Origin: Phytomonospora endophytica | GTDB taxonomy: Bacteria; Actinomycetota; Actinomycetes; Mycobacteriales; Micromonosporaceae | Reading direction: 5' to 3' | Length of the DNA: 64,000 bases | Assembly (NCBI RefSeq): GCF_014202425.1 | Contig: NZ_JACHGT010000010.1 | Coordinates: 1 to 64,000, forward strand | Part shown: positions 23,349 to 31,166 of the stretch, piece by piece | Layout: every line of letters begins with the position of its first letter | How positions within the stretch are numbered: position 1 is the first letter of the stretch | Position numbers and translations under genes: made by a program | Notes under the pieces: generated by a model | The model's database searches: none | What the model was told of the DNA's origin: nothing | What the model saw: the letters and a program-made list of their open reading frames with translations, nothing else

Positions 23349-26006
23349 ATGATTCCAGCGAAGCGGGTATGCCGAACATCCTCGCGGATTCCGGGTCGCG
23401 AGCGTCCGACGCTCGGATCCGGTTTTCTCGTTGACGACCGGCACGTGGTGACCGCCGGACATTGCGTCGGCGCTGAAGGCGCGCAGGTCATGCTGTCCTT
23501 TCCGGGCTTAAAGGCCGCACCCGAGATCGCCGGCGTAGCCGTGTGGCGTGGTGCCTCGCCTGTGGACGGAGCCGTCATCCGGCTCGAAGAAGCGCTCCCA
23601 AGCATGTCCGATGTGGCCTGGGGACGCCTGGTGGGAAGCGAACCCGCCGTTCCGGCCGAGGCGGTGGGGTTTCCCGCCCTCAGCCGAGACCATCGTTCGC
23701 GCCACAGCCACCACCTCGACGCGCGTGTCCGCACGCTTTCCTGGCTCGGGCACGGCCATCTCGCGTTGATGCCGATCACCCCGCCTCCCGCGCCGCACGA
23801 GGGTTCAGGCTGGCGCGGCTACTCGGGAGCGGCGGTCTTCTGCGAAGGGATCTTCACAGGCGTCATCACCCAGGTCTCGTCCCGCTGGGAGGACCGGGAA
23901 CTACTGGCGCTACCGGTGTCGGACCTGCTCGCCGACCGAGGGTTCGTCGACATCATCGGCGGTAGGCCGCGAATGCGGGACGTCGAGCTCGAACGCCTCC
24001 AAGTGCCCGACGTCACCGCGGTCTCCCCGGCGATGCTGCTCCGCGCTGATGTGGAGGCGACCGCGTTCCAGGCCGGCAGAGAACGCACCTTGGCGTCTCT
24101 TCGGGCCTGGGCGGAGACCGGTCCGCAACGCGCGGCGCAGCTGATCACCGCTCCCGGCGGCGCGGGGAAGTCGCGCCTGGCCCGCGAGCTCGGGCACCGG
24201 ATGCGCACGGCGGGATGGGCGGTACTTCACCTGCGCGATGACCCGCGCCGGCCGGATGATCTCGATCGCCTGAGATCGGTCCGCATTCCGTTGCTGGTGG
24301 TCGTCGACTACGCCGAAACCCGTCGAAGGCAACTCGATCTATTGGCGGAATGCCTGCCCTCGGATGAACCCGTCCGGGTGCTGATGCTGGCGCGCGGTGA
24401 TGATGGCTGGCGGGACGCCATGCGACCTGGCACGGGCCTCTTCAAAGCCGCGGAGGTCATGCGACTGGATCCGCTTTATGGAGGAGGCCCCCACACGTAC
24501 GATGTCGCGGAAGTGATGGCCACGGAATACGCCAAGGAGCTGAAAGGGCTCGACCCCACATTCGATCTCCAGGGCCGGGATCCGCGCCGCCTGGTGTCCT
24601 CGCCACACGGATCACCCGACTTTCGGGACGCCCTCGGGTTGCACATGCACGTTCTGGGAACACTGCTCGACCACGCCGCCGGAGCCGATCCGGGCGCCGG
24701 ACTCGCGGCCGAGGGACGGATCCTCGACCACGAGGGCAGGTACTGGAGCGATACCGCGAGGGAACACGGACTCAACCTCACCATTGACACCATGCGTTCG
24801 GCCGTCGCGGCGGCGTCGCTCGTTCCCGCCGACGGAATCGACGCCGCGCGATCCGTCCTCGCCACCGTGCCCGGGCTGCGCGACCTTCGGGAAGATGAAC
24901 GCCTCAAGGCGGCGAACTGGCTGCGGGACCTGTACCCCGGCGGAACCCACTGGTGGGGTTCCCTGCAACCCGACCGGCTCGCCGAATGGCTGTTCGGGGA
25001 ACGAAACAGGAGCCGGCCCGACGTTCTCCCACTGGTGTTCCGCTCGGCCTCGACACAGGGCGGCCCCATCGAGCGTTACGAGCTGATGCGGAAGTTTCGC
25101 GCGATCGACCGGCGGTGCGCAGACCTGGCCGACGAGGCGCTGGACCTGCTCCGCCGCGAACTCCGCGACGAACCCCACCCCGACCAGGAACGGCTGGAGC
25201 TCCGAGGAAGCCTGCTGGCCGAGCAGGCGAGGCGTCACGCGAAACGCGGTGAGCTCGACCGCGCCGTCGAAGTAAAGGCCGAACTCGTCGACGTCGCCCG
25301 GCTGACCAGCGCACTCGACCCAAGATTCCGCCCGCGGCTGCTCGAAGAGTTGCGTGCCCTGGCCATCTGGGCACGACCGGACGAGGCGGAGACCGCCAAG
25401 CTCTTCACCACGCCCATGAGCCCGTCGCAGACGGCCGTGGTGTTCAGGGAACTCCACACGATCAAGCCGATGCACAACAGGCCGACTCTGGATCCACCGA
25501 CCGAACATCGGCGCACCCTCGCGGTCCAGGCCGTACGCGAATGGATCAGTCGGACCGCCGCGCTCGACGGTGAGTCCGATCGCGGGCGGGTGCGCATCGA
25601 GATGGGGATGGCATGGCTGAACGTCTTGGAGGACGCGGTGCACATCCCACGGCTCCACGATGCGCGGCCGAAGATCTCAGAACATGTAGCGTCCGGCGGC
25701 GCGCGAGTGATCGCCACGGGCCGAGCCCTCGACGTCTATACGGGACCGATGTTGCGCGATTCGGTGAAGGCGGCGCTGAGCAAGACCGACGGCAGGCTGA
25801 TCATCGACATGACCTTGACGCGCTTCATCGATTCCACCGGGCTCGGGGTGCTGATCGGCAGCCAGAGACGTGCTCGTGAAGCCCATGTCGCGCTGATCGT
25901 CGTCTGCTCCTACGAGCGCATCCTGTTCCTGATGCGCATCACCGGAACCAACCAGGTCCTCGATATTGTTCCGGACATCGACGCCGCCCATCGCCGATTG
26001 TCGTGA
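23349..26006 (+). CDS. Trypsin-like protease - STAND NTPase - STAS domain fusion protein
   Basis: An 885-residue cytosolic protein without signal peptide or membrane segment. Residues 15-200 are a trypsin-like protease: GSGFLVDDRHVVTAGHCV (His38), PVDGAVIRL (Asp73) and GWRGYSGAAVF (Ser159; the usual GDSGG is GYSGA). Residues about 235-450 are a STAND-type P-loop NTPase: Walker A GGAGKS at 270-275, Walker B LLVVVDYAETR (Asp320), sensor Arg in VLMLARGDDGW. A helical region (450-770) follows, with WWGSLQPDRLAEWLFGE and many charged helices. Residues 783-883 are a STAS domain of the anti-anti-sigma type, with FIDSTGLGVLIG; Ser829 is in the phosphorylated position. GGGGG lies just before ATG 23349. 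The protein looks like a signal-gated protease, perhaps of a conflict or cell-death type. That role is inference; no partner gene is adjacent. Confidence 0.8.
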   Translation: MIPAKRVCRTSSRIPGRERPTLGSGFLVDDRHVVTAGHCVGAEGAQVMLSFPGLKAAPEIAGVAVWRGASPVDGAVIRLEEALPSMSDVAWGRLVGSEPAVPAEAVGFPALSRDHRSRHSHHLDARVRTLSWLGHGHLALMPITPPPAPHEGSGWRGYSGAAVFCEGIFTGVITQVSSRWEDRELLALPVSDLLADRGFVDIIGGRPRMRDVELERLQVPDVTAVSPAMLLRADVEATAFQAGRERTLASLRAWAETGPQRAAQLITAPGGAGKSRLARELGHRMRTAGWAVLHLRDDPRRPDDLDRLRSVRIPLLVVVDYAETRRRQLDLLAECLPSDEPVRVLMLARGDDGWRDAMRPGTGLFKAAEVMRLDPLYGGGPHTYDVAEVMATEYAKELKGLDPTFDLQGRDPRRLVSSPHGSPDFRDALGLHMHVLGTLLDHAAGADPGAGLAAEGRILDHEGRYWSDTAREHGLNLTIDTMRSAVAAASLVPADGIDAARSVLATVPGLRDLREDERLKAANWLRDLYPGGTHWWGSLQPDRLAEWLFGERNRSRPDVLPLVFRSASTQGGPIERYELMRKFRAIDRRCADLADEALDLLRRELRDEPHPDQERLELRGSLLAEQARRHAKRGELDRAVEVKAELVDVARLTSALDPRFRPRLLEELRALAIWARPDEAETAKLFTTPMSPSQTAVVFRELHTIKPMHNRPTLDPPTEHRRTLAVQAVREWISRTAALDGESDRGRVRIEMGMAWLNVLEDAVHIPRLHDARPKISEHVASGGARVIATGRALDVYTGPMLRDSVKAALSKTDGRLIIDMTLTRFIDSTGLGVLIGSQRRAREAHVALIVVCSYERILFLMRITGTNQVLDIVPDIDAAHRRLS

Positions 26007-26075
26007 TCGGCACGCCCGCCGACCCGCTCTCTTGGAGGCGGGCCGGCGGGGTGGCGACAACCGTTCCCCCCGGCC

Positions 26076-27062
26076 TCAATCCATGAAGTTCGGCACGATC
26101 CGCGCCCGGTAGATCCGCGCGCCCTTCCGCGTCCGGTTCCCGCCGGCCGAGAAGCGCACCGTCGGGCTCGCCCACCAGTGCGGGTCCTTCGGGTTCTCCG
26201 CCCGCTTCTGCGTCCACATGAGCTGGCCGGAGGAGTGCCGCACGAAGGAGTTGACGCCGTTGAGCTCGCCGATCGCGCCGGGGAACTTCACATAGGTCCG
26301 CGACGCCTTGTCGAAGTGCATGACGGTGCCGCTGTTGGTGAGGGTGAGTTTGCCCTTGTCGGCCTGGTCCTGGTGGAGGTCGTGGCCGTTGGTCTTGACC
26401 GTCACGTCGTTCTTCCACTTGACCAGCCGCGTGCCCCGGCCGCTTCCGGTGACCCGGTACGACGACAGTTTCGTGCCCCCGTAGGCCCACAGGACCTTGT
26501 AGTCGGGGTCCCACCACACGGTGTGGGCGTCGACGTGCTTGTAGGAGTGGACGTAGGCGAGCGTCTTCGGGCCCTGGCCCGCCTTGGGGGCGTAGAGCGT
26601 GAGCTTGTCCGAGCGTGAGGCGGCGACGACGACCGCGCCGGTGCCGGGCAGGTACTCGATACCGTGGTTGTGCGGTCCGGCGTTGACCGACCAGATCACG
26701 TCGCCGAGCCCGGCGGCGGGCTTGTCCTTCTTGACGTTGATCATCGCGGCCTTGCCCTTGCGGGACGCGACGAGGGCGACCCAGCCGTAGGTCGGGATCT
26801 GCCGGAAGCGGACCTCCATCATCTCGGCCCAGCCGGCGCTCTTGCCCGGGCTGAAGCTCCAGTGCACGCGCCCGGTGTCGAAGTTCGCCGTCCGGTCGAG
26901 TACGCGGATCTTGTTGGCGGCGACGTCGGTGATCGCCACGCGGAAGTTCACCGCGGCGGCCCCCGTCTCCTCGGCCCCTGCGCCGGCCGGGACCAGCAGA
27001 CCTCCCAGCGGAGCGGCCGCTCCGGCCGCGATCACCCCGCGCAGCAGTGCCCTTCGGTGCAT
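26076..27062 (-). CDS. Tat-exported protein, DUF6528-like beta-propeller
   Basis: A 328-residue precursor. HRRALLRGVIAAGAAAPLGGLLVPAGAGA is a twin-arginine signal. The mature part has repeated short strands with VLDRTANFDTGRVHWSF, WVALVASRKGKAAMI, WSVNAGPHNHGIEYLPG, VVVAASRSDKLTLY and TVWWDPDYKVLWAYGG, which suggest a propeller. The many conserved His/Asp in NAGPHNHGIEYL and HVDAHTVWWDPD may bind metal or sugar. GGGGAGG lies 6 bases before the ATG at 27062. It is divergent from the LPMO gene, so both may serve extracellular glycan use. The specific function is unknown. Confidence 0.7.
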   Translation of the reverse strand: MHRRALLRGVIAAGAAAPLGGLLVPAGAGAEETGAAAVNFRVAITDVAANKIRVLDRTANFDTGRVHWSFSPGKSAGWAEMMEVRFRQIPTYGWVALVASRKGKAAMINVKKDKPAAGLGDVIWSVNAGPHNHGIEYLPGTGAVVVAASRSDKLTLYAPKAGQGPKTLAYVHSYKHVDAHTVWWDPDYKVLWAYGGTKLSSYRVTGSGRGTRLVKWKNDVTVKTNGHDLHQDQADKGKLTLTNSGTVMHFDKASRTYVKFPGAIGELNGVNSFVRHSSGQLMWTQKRAENPKDPHWWASPTVRFSAGGNRTRKGARIYRARIVPNFMD

Positions 27063-27193
27063 CCTGCCACCTCCCCTGTCGTATGCGGATGGCTTGCAGG
27101 TAGGTAGATGCGGCTTCGGGCCCGCGGGGTTCACGCTCCCCGCGCGATATTTCCGGCGGGGCTGGACCGAGGGGAGATCCACCTCTACCATTA

Positions 27194-27215
27194 GGAAACC
27201 TTCAAGCAAGTTTCC
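27194..27215. promoter_or_regulatory. Inverted repeat GGAAAC-N10-GTTTCC before the LPMO gene
   Basis: The arms GGAAAC (27194-27199) and GTTTCC (27210-27215) are perfect and lie 18 bases before the start at 27234, between the divergent Tat protein and LPMO genes. The left arm is preceded by TTA, giving TTAGGAAAC. The site overlaps the 5' UTR or promoter, consistent with a repressor of glycan-degradation genes. Confidence 0.5.
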
Positions 27216-27233
27216 GGCAGAGAAGGAGTTCCC

Positions 27234-28046
27234 ATGTCCGTCCGAAGAGGAGTGCGCACCGCCTTAGCGGCGCTCGCGGGCGTCGCCACGGCCGTCGTGT
27301 TCACGTTCGCCAGTGCGGGACCGGCCTCGGCCCACGGTTACACCAACGGCCCGGTCAGCCGCCAGTTGCAGTGTTCGACCGGCGCGGTCGCCAACTGCGG
27401 CCCGATCCAGTACGAACCCCAGAGCGTCGAGGGCCCGAAGGGCTTCCCCGCCGCCGGTCCGGCCGACGGCCAGATCTGCGCCGGCGGCAACAGCGGCTTC
27501 GCGCCACTGGACAACCCGCGCGGCGGCGCGTGGCCCGCGCAGACCGTGCAGGCCGGCCAGCAGTACACCTTCAGCTGGCACTTCACCGCCGCCCACCGCA
27601 CCACCAAGTTCGAGTACTTCATCACCAACAGCAGCTACAACCCGCTGAACCCGCTCACCCGCGCGCAGCTCGACCTGGTGCCCTTCGCCAAGGTCGACTA
27701 CGGCGGCGCGCAGCCCCCGTTCGACTACAGCCACACCGGCACGCTCCCGACCGGCAAGACCGGCCGGCACCTGATCGTCGCGGTGTGGACGGTCCACGAC
27801 ACGGCCAACGCCTTCTACTCGTGCTCCGACGTGGTCTTCGGCAGTTCCCCCGGTGACCCCGACCCGGGCGACCCCGACCCGGGCACCTGCTCGGGCCTGC
27901 CCGTGTGGAGCTCCGGCGCGACCTACAACGGCGGTGCCGAGGTCGGCCACGGCGGCCAGAAGTGGCGCGCCAAGTGGTGGACGCAGGGCGAGGAGCCCGG
28001 CAAGACCGGCGAGTGGGGCGTGTGGCAGGCGCTCGGCGCCTGTTGA
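27234..28046 (+). CDS. Lytic polysaccharide monooxygenase (AA10) with C-terminal CBM5/12
   Basis: A 270-residue secreted copper enzyme that oxidatively cleaves chitin or cellulose. The signal peptide ends ASA|H, exposing His34 as the first half of the histidine brace; the second is His121 in WHFTAAHRTTKFEYFIT. Four Cys in the catalytic domain fit two disulphides, and NAFYSCSDVVFG supplies the axial aromatic residue. A Gly-Asp-Pro linker (DPDPGDPDPG) leads to a chitin-binding module of CBM5/12 type (PVWSSGATYNGGAEVGHGGQ), pointing to chitin. AAGGAG lies 5 bases before ATG 27234. Confidence 0.95.
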   Translation: MSVRRGVRTALAALAGVATAVVFTFASAGPASAHGYTNGPVSRQLQCSTGAVANCGPIQYEPQSVEGPKGFPAAGPADGQICAGGNSGFAPLDNPRGGAWPAQTVQAGQQYTFSWHFTAAHRTTKFEYFITNSSYNPLNPLTRAQLDLVPFAKVDYGGAQPPFDYSHTGTLPTGKTGRHLIVAVWTVHDTANAFYSCSDVVFGSSPGDPDPGDPDPGTCSGLPVWSSGATYNGGAEVGHGGQKWRAKWWTQGEEPGKTGEWGVWQALGAC

Positions 28047-28062
28047 TCCCCGGATGAACCAT

Positions 28063-28091
28063 GAGGGGCGGTACGGGCTGTACCGCCCCTC
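28063..28091. terminator. Bidirectional hairpin terminator
   Basis: GAGGGGCGGTAC (28063-28074) pairs perfectly with GTACCGCCCCTC (28080-28091), a 12-bp stem with a 5-base loop. It separates the convergent LPMO and FecCD genes and overlaps the stop codon of the latter. Confidence 0.75.
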
Positions 28092-29103
28092 ACTCACGTC
28101 CGGTGCGGGCCAGGAGCCACAGCAGGTAGGGCGCGCCGACGATCGCGGTCACCACGCCCACCGGGAACGCCGTCGAGGCCACGGCGTGCTGTGCCACGAG
28201 GTCGGCGGCCGACAGCACCAGCGCGCCGACGAGCGCGGCCGGGACCAGCGCGGTGTGACCGCCCGGGCCGGTGAGGCGCCGGGCGATCGGGCCGGACACG
28301 AAGGCGACGAACGCGACCGGGCCGACGGCGGCGGTCGCCACGGCCGCGAGGGCCACCGCGATGGCGATCAGGCCGAGCCGGGCGCGTTCGACGGGCACGC
28401 CGATGCCGCGTGCCGCCTCGTCGCTCATGCGCAGGGCCCGCAGCCACCGGGTGGCCGGGAGCGCCAGGGCGAAGAGGACCGCGAGCGCGGGGGCGAGGAT
28501 CCGCACGGTCGCCCAGGTCTTGGCGTTGAGGCTGCCGGTCAGCCACACCAAGGCGTCGCGCGCGTCGTAGACGTCGGCGCGGGTCATGGTGAAGGAGACG
28601 ATCCCGGTGAGCATCGCCGCCATGGCGATCCCGATGACGACCAGGCGCCCGCCGGTGACCCCGTCGCGCCAGGCGAGCAGGTAGATGGAGGCCGCCGTGG
28701 CCAGGGCGCCGACGAGGGCCGCGGCCGACACCGCCACGCCGCTCCAGCCGAACAGCAACAGCGCGACGACCGCCGCGGCCCCGGCGCCCGCGGTGACACC
28801 GATGATGTCGGGGCTGGCGAGGGGATTGCGCACGAGACTCTGGAAGATCGCGCCGGACATGCCGAAGGCCGCCCCGGCGAGGACGGCGACGAGCGCCCGC
28901 GGCAGCCGCAGTTCGTTGACGATGTAGGCGCTGCCGCCGTCGTCGAGGCCGAGCAGGGCGTTGACCACGTCGGCGGCGGGGATGTCGATCTCGCCGAGCG
29001 ACAGGGAGTAGACGGCGATGGCCGCGACCGCCACGGCCAGTCCACACGCGACGGTCACGACGCGCGCGAGGGTGCGGCGGCGCAGTCGCCGCACGACGCT
29101 CAC
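28090..29103 (-). CDS. Iron-siderophore ABC transporter permease (FecCD family), second subunit
   Basis: A 337-residue integral membrane protein with about 10 helices. It has the FecCD signatures LRLPRALVAVLAGAAFGMSGAIFQSLVRNPLASPDIIGVTAGAGAAAV, with the GVTAGA coupling helix region, and GPVAFVAFVSGPIARRLTGPGGH near 265. It forms a heterodimer with the upstream permease. It starts at GTG 29103, which overlaps the upstream stop in a GTGA arrangement. No ATPase gene follows; the operon ends in a terminator, so a separate ATPase must be supplied from elsewhere. Confidence 0.9.
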   Translation of the reverse strand: MSVVRRLRRRTLARVVTVACGLAVAVAAIAVYSLSLGEIDIPAADVVNALLGLDDGGSAYIVNELRLPRALVAVLAGAAFGMSGAIFQSLVRNPLASPDIIGVTAGAGAAAVVALLLFGWSGVAVSAAALVGALATAASIYLLAWRDGVTGGRLVVIGIAMAAMLTGIVSFTMTRADVYDARDALVWLTGSLNAKTWATVRILAPALAVLFALALPATRWLRALRMSDEAARGIGVPVERARLGLIAIAVALAAVATAAVGPVAFVAFVSGPIARRLTGPGGHTALVPAALVGALVLSAADLVAQHAVASTAFPVGVVTAIVGAPYLLWLLARTGRE

Positions 29104-30149
29104 GCGGCCGCCGCCCGTCGGCGGCGCATCAGCGCGATGAGGAAGGGCGCGCCGATGAAGGACAGCACGATCCCGGCCTGCACCTCGCCGGGTGGTGCCA
29201 TGACCCGGCCGAGTACGTCGGAGGCCAGCAGCAGGACCGGCGCGAGCAGCATCGAGTAGGGCAGGATCCAGCGGTGGTCGGGTCCGGTGAACTGCCGCGC
29301 GATGTGCGGCACGAGGAGCCCGACGAACCAGATCGGCCCGGCGATGGCGGTCGCGGCGCCGCAGAGCACGACCGCGGCGGCGGCCGCGGTGACGCGCGCG
29401 AGGTGGACGCGCTGGCCGAGTCCGCGCGCGACCTCCTCGCCGAGCGAGAGGGTGTTGAGCAGCCGTCCGGTGAGCAGGGCCGCCACGGCGCCGGCCAGTA
29501 CGAAGGGCGCGACCTGGGCGATGAGGTCCCAGCGGCGGCCCGCCAGGGATCCGACCGTCCAGAAGCGGTACTGGTTGAACGTCGTGGCGTCGGTGAGCAG
29601 GACGGCGGTGGTGATCGAGATGAGCGCGGCCCCGATCGCCGCGCCGGCGAGCAGGAGCTTGACGGGCGTGGCGCCGTCGCGGCCGAAGGAGGCCACGCCG
29701 TAGACGAGGACGGCGACGAGCGTCGCGCCGGCGAAGCCGAACCAGATGTACCCGGCGGCGGTGGTGATCCCGAAGACGTTGATGGCGACGACCACGGCCA
29801 GGGAGGCTCCGGCGTTGACGCCGAGGAGGCCGGGGTCGGCGAGCGGGTTGCGGGTGACTCCCTGCATGATCGCCCCGGCCAGGCCGAGGGCCACGCCGAC
29901 CAGCAGCCCGGCGGCCAGTCGCGGGAGCCGCCCGGCGACGATCTGGTGGGCGGTGTCATCGGAGTGGAGGTCGCGGAGGGCGTCGGCGACCGTCGCGAGT
30001 GGAACGGACTGGGCGCCGACGGCGACGCTGAGCACCGACACGGTGAGCAGGGCGGCGAACAGGGCCGCGAGTCCGATGAGAAGTCCCCGGCGCGACCGTC
30101 TCGATGTCGCCGTGGTGACGGGTCGCGCCGGGTCGAGCGTGCGGCTCAC
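29100..30149 (-). CDS. Iron-siderophore ABC transporter permease (FecCD family), first subunit
   Basis: A 349-residue membrane protein from GTG 30149, starting 2 bases after the stop of the binding-protein gene. The signatures are GRLPRLAAGLLVGVALGLAGAIMQGVTRNPLADPGLLGVNAGASLAVV and GPIWFVGLLVPHIARQFTGPDHRW, typical of FecC/FhuB-like subunits. The long open frame that continues upstream is excluded because the family N-terminus (SRTLDPARP, then the first helix) starts here. Together with the next gene it makes the membrane channel for ferric siderophores. Confidence 0.9.
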   Translation of the reverse strand: MSRTLDPARPVTTATSRRSRRGLLIGLAALFAALLTVSVLSVAVGAQSVPLATVADALRDLHSDDTAHQIVAGRLPRLAAGLLVGVALGLAGAIMQGVTRNPLADPGLLGVNAGASLAVVVAINVFGITTAAGYIWFGFAGATLVAVLVYGVASFGRDGATPVKLLLAGAAIGAALISITTAVLLTDATTFNQYRFWTVGSLAGRRWDLIAQVAPFVLAGAVAALLTGRLLNTLSLGEEVARGLGQRVHLARVTAAAAAVVLCGAATAIAGPIWFVGLLVPHIARQFTGPDHRWILPYSMLLAPVLLLASDVLGRVMAPPGEVQAGIVLSFIGAPFLIALMRRRRAAAA

Positions 30150-30151
30150 GG

Positions 30152-31123
30152 TCAGGCCGCGGCGGCGGTGTCGAGGTGCGGCCGCAGTTGTGTGAGCGAG
30201 TAGGGCAGTGACAGGGGTGAGGGCGTGTTGAGGCCGACGATGGTCGGGTAGTCGAGCAGCGCGACGGTGCCGGGCAGCTCGCCGAAGCCCGGGATGTCGG
30301 CGAGGTCGCTCTCGTCGCCACCGTTGATGAGGAAGGCGAGGAGGTCGCCGCGCAGGAGGTCGATGCGCTCGGTGCTCAGCTGGATCCGCGCGTCGCCGGT
30401 GCGTTCGCCCTCGGCCTTGACCTCGGGGAGGAGTGTCATGCCGAGCTGCTGGAAGAACAGGCTGGAGCCGTCCTGTTCGTCGGCGACGACGGTGAGCCCG
30501 TCGCCGACGACGTACTGGGCGAGCACGAAGGTCTTGCCGGCGAGGCCGGGCAGTTCGGCCGCTGTCGCGGCGACCTGTCCCTCGACGGTGGAGACGACCT
30601 GCGTGGCCTGTTCGGTCTTGTCGAGGATCTTTCCGGCGGTGCCGACGAGTTCCTGCCAGGGGATGACGGTGTCGGCGTCGGGCGGGCCGGCGATGGTGGG
30701 GACACGGGCCGAGAGCAGGTCGTAGGTCGCCTGGTCGGTGAGGGAGAAGGAGGCCACGACGAGGTCGGGGTCGAGGGCGAGGATCTGCTCGACCGGGACT
30801 CCGTCGGTCAGCGACAGCGCGGTCGCGCCCTCCGGGATGGTCTCCCACGGAACGCCGGTCTCGGGCATGAGGGTGTCGACGGAGTAGCCGACGGGCTCGA
30901 CGCCCATCGACAACATCACGTCGGTCCACTGGAGATCGATCGTGACGATGCGCTCGGGGACCGTGTCGAGGGTGGTGGTGCCGAAGCGGTGCTCGACGGA
31001 GACGGGGGCGGGGAGCTTCCTGGCGTCCTCGTCGGAGGCCTGCCCGGCGGCGCCGCAGGCGGTCGTGACCAGCAGGGACGTCGCGCCGAAGGCGGCGAGG
31101 AGAAGGCGATGGGGGCGTCGCAT
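30152..31123 (-). CDS. Iron-siderophore-binding lipoprotein
   Basis: A 323-residue lipoprotein. The signal peptide MRRPHRLLLAAFGATSLL is followed by the lipobox VTTAC (Cys23). The mature part is a class III periplasmic-type binding protein: VEHRFGTTTLDTVPERIVTIDLQWTDVMLSMGV, then VEQILALDPDLVVASF. It captures ferric siderophores outside the cell and passes them to the two permeases encoded just downstream. There is no Shine-Dalgarno: the iron box ends at the ATG itself. TACGCT lies 6 bases before the start, so the transcript should be leaderless. Confidence 0.9.
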   Translation of the reverse strand: MRRPHRLLLAAFGATSLLVTTACGAAGQASDEDARKLPAPVSVEHRFGTTTLDTVPERIVTIDLQWTDVMLSMGVEPVGYSVDTLMPETGVPWETIPEGATALSLTDGVPVEQILALDPDLVVASFSLTDQATYDLLSARVPTIAGPPDADTVIPWQELVGTAGKILDKTEQATQVVSTVEGQVAATAAELPGLAGKTFVLAQYVVGDGLTVVADEQDGSSLFFQQLGMTLLPEVKAEGERTGDARIQLSTERIDLLRGDLLAFLINGGDESDLADIPGFGELPGTVALLDYPTIVGLNTPSPLSLPYSLTQLRPHLDTAAAA

Positions 31124-31141
31124 TAGGTTAGCGTAACCTAA
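31123..31141 (-). promoter_or_regulatory. DmdR/IdeR-type iron box and overlapping -10
   Basis: TTAGGTTAGCGTAACCTAA is a 19-bp near-perfect palindrome (mismatch only at the centre) that matches the actinobacterial iron-box consensus bound by iron-loaded IdeR/DmdR. Its last base is the first base of the binding-protein start codon. On the minus strand TACGCT, a TANNNT -10 box, lies inside it at 31130-31135 with 6 bases to the ATG. Binding would block RNA polymerase directly. The operon is therefore expected to be induced when iron is low. Confidence 0.85.
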
Positions 31142-31166
31142 GTCCTAGATCGGCTTTCGTGGCCTG

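Noticed and set aside
23321-23432. ATG at 23321 with a short frame before the protease-NTPase-STAS gene
   Set aside because: It is out of frame, has no motif and stops after 37 codons; the GGGGG before 23349 serves the large gene.
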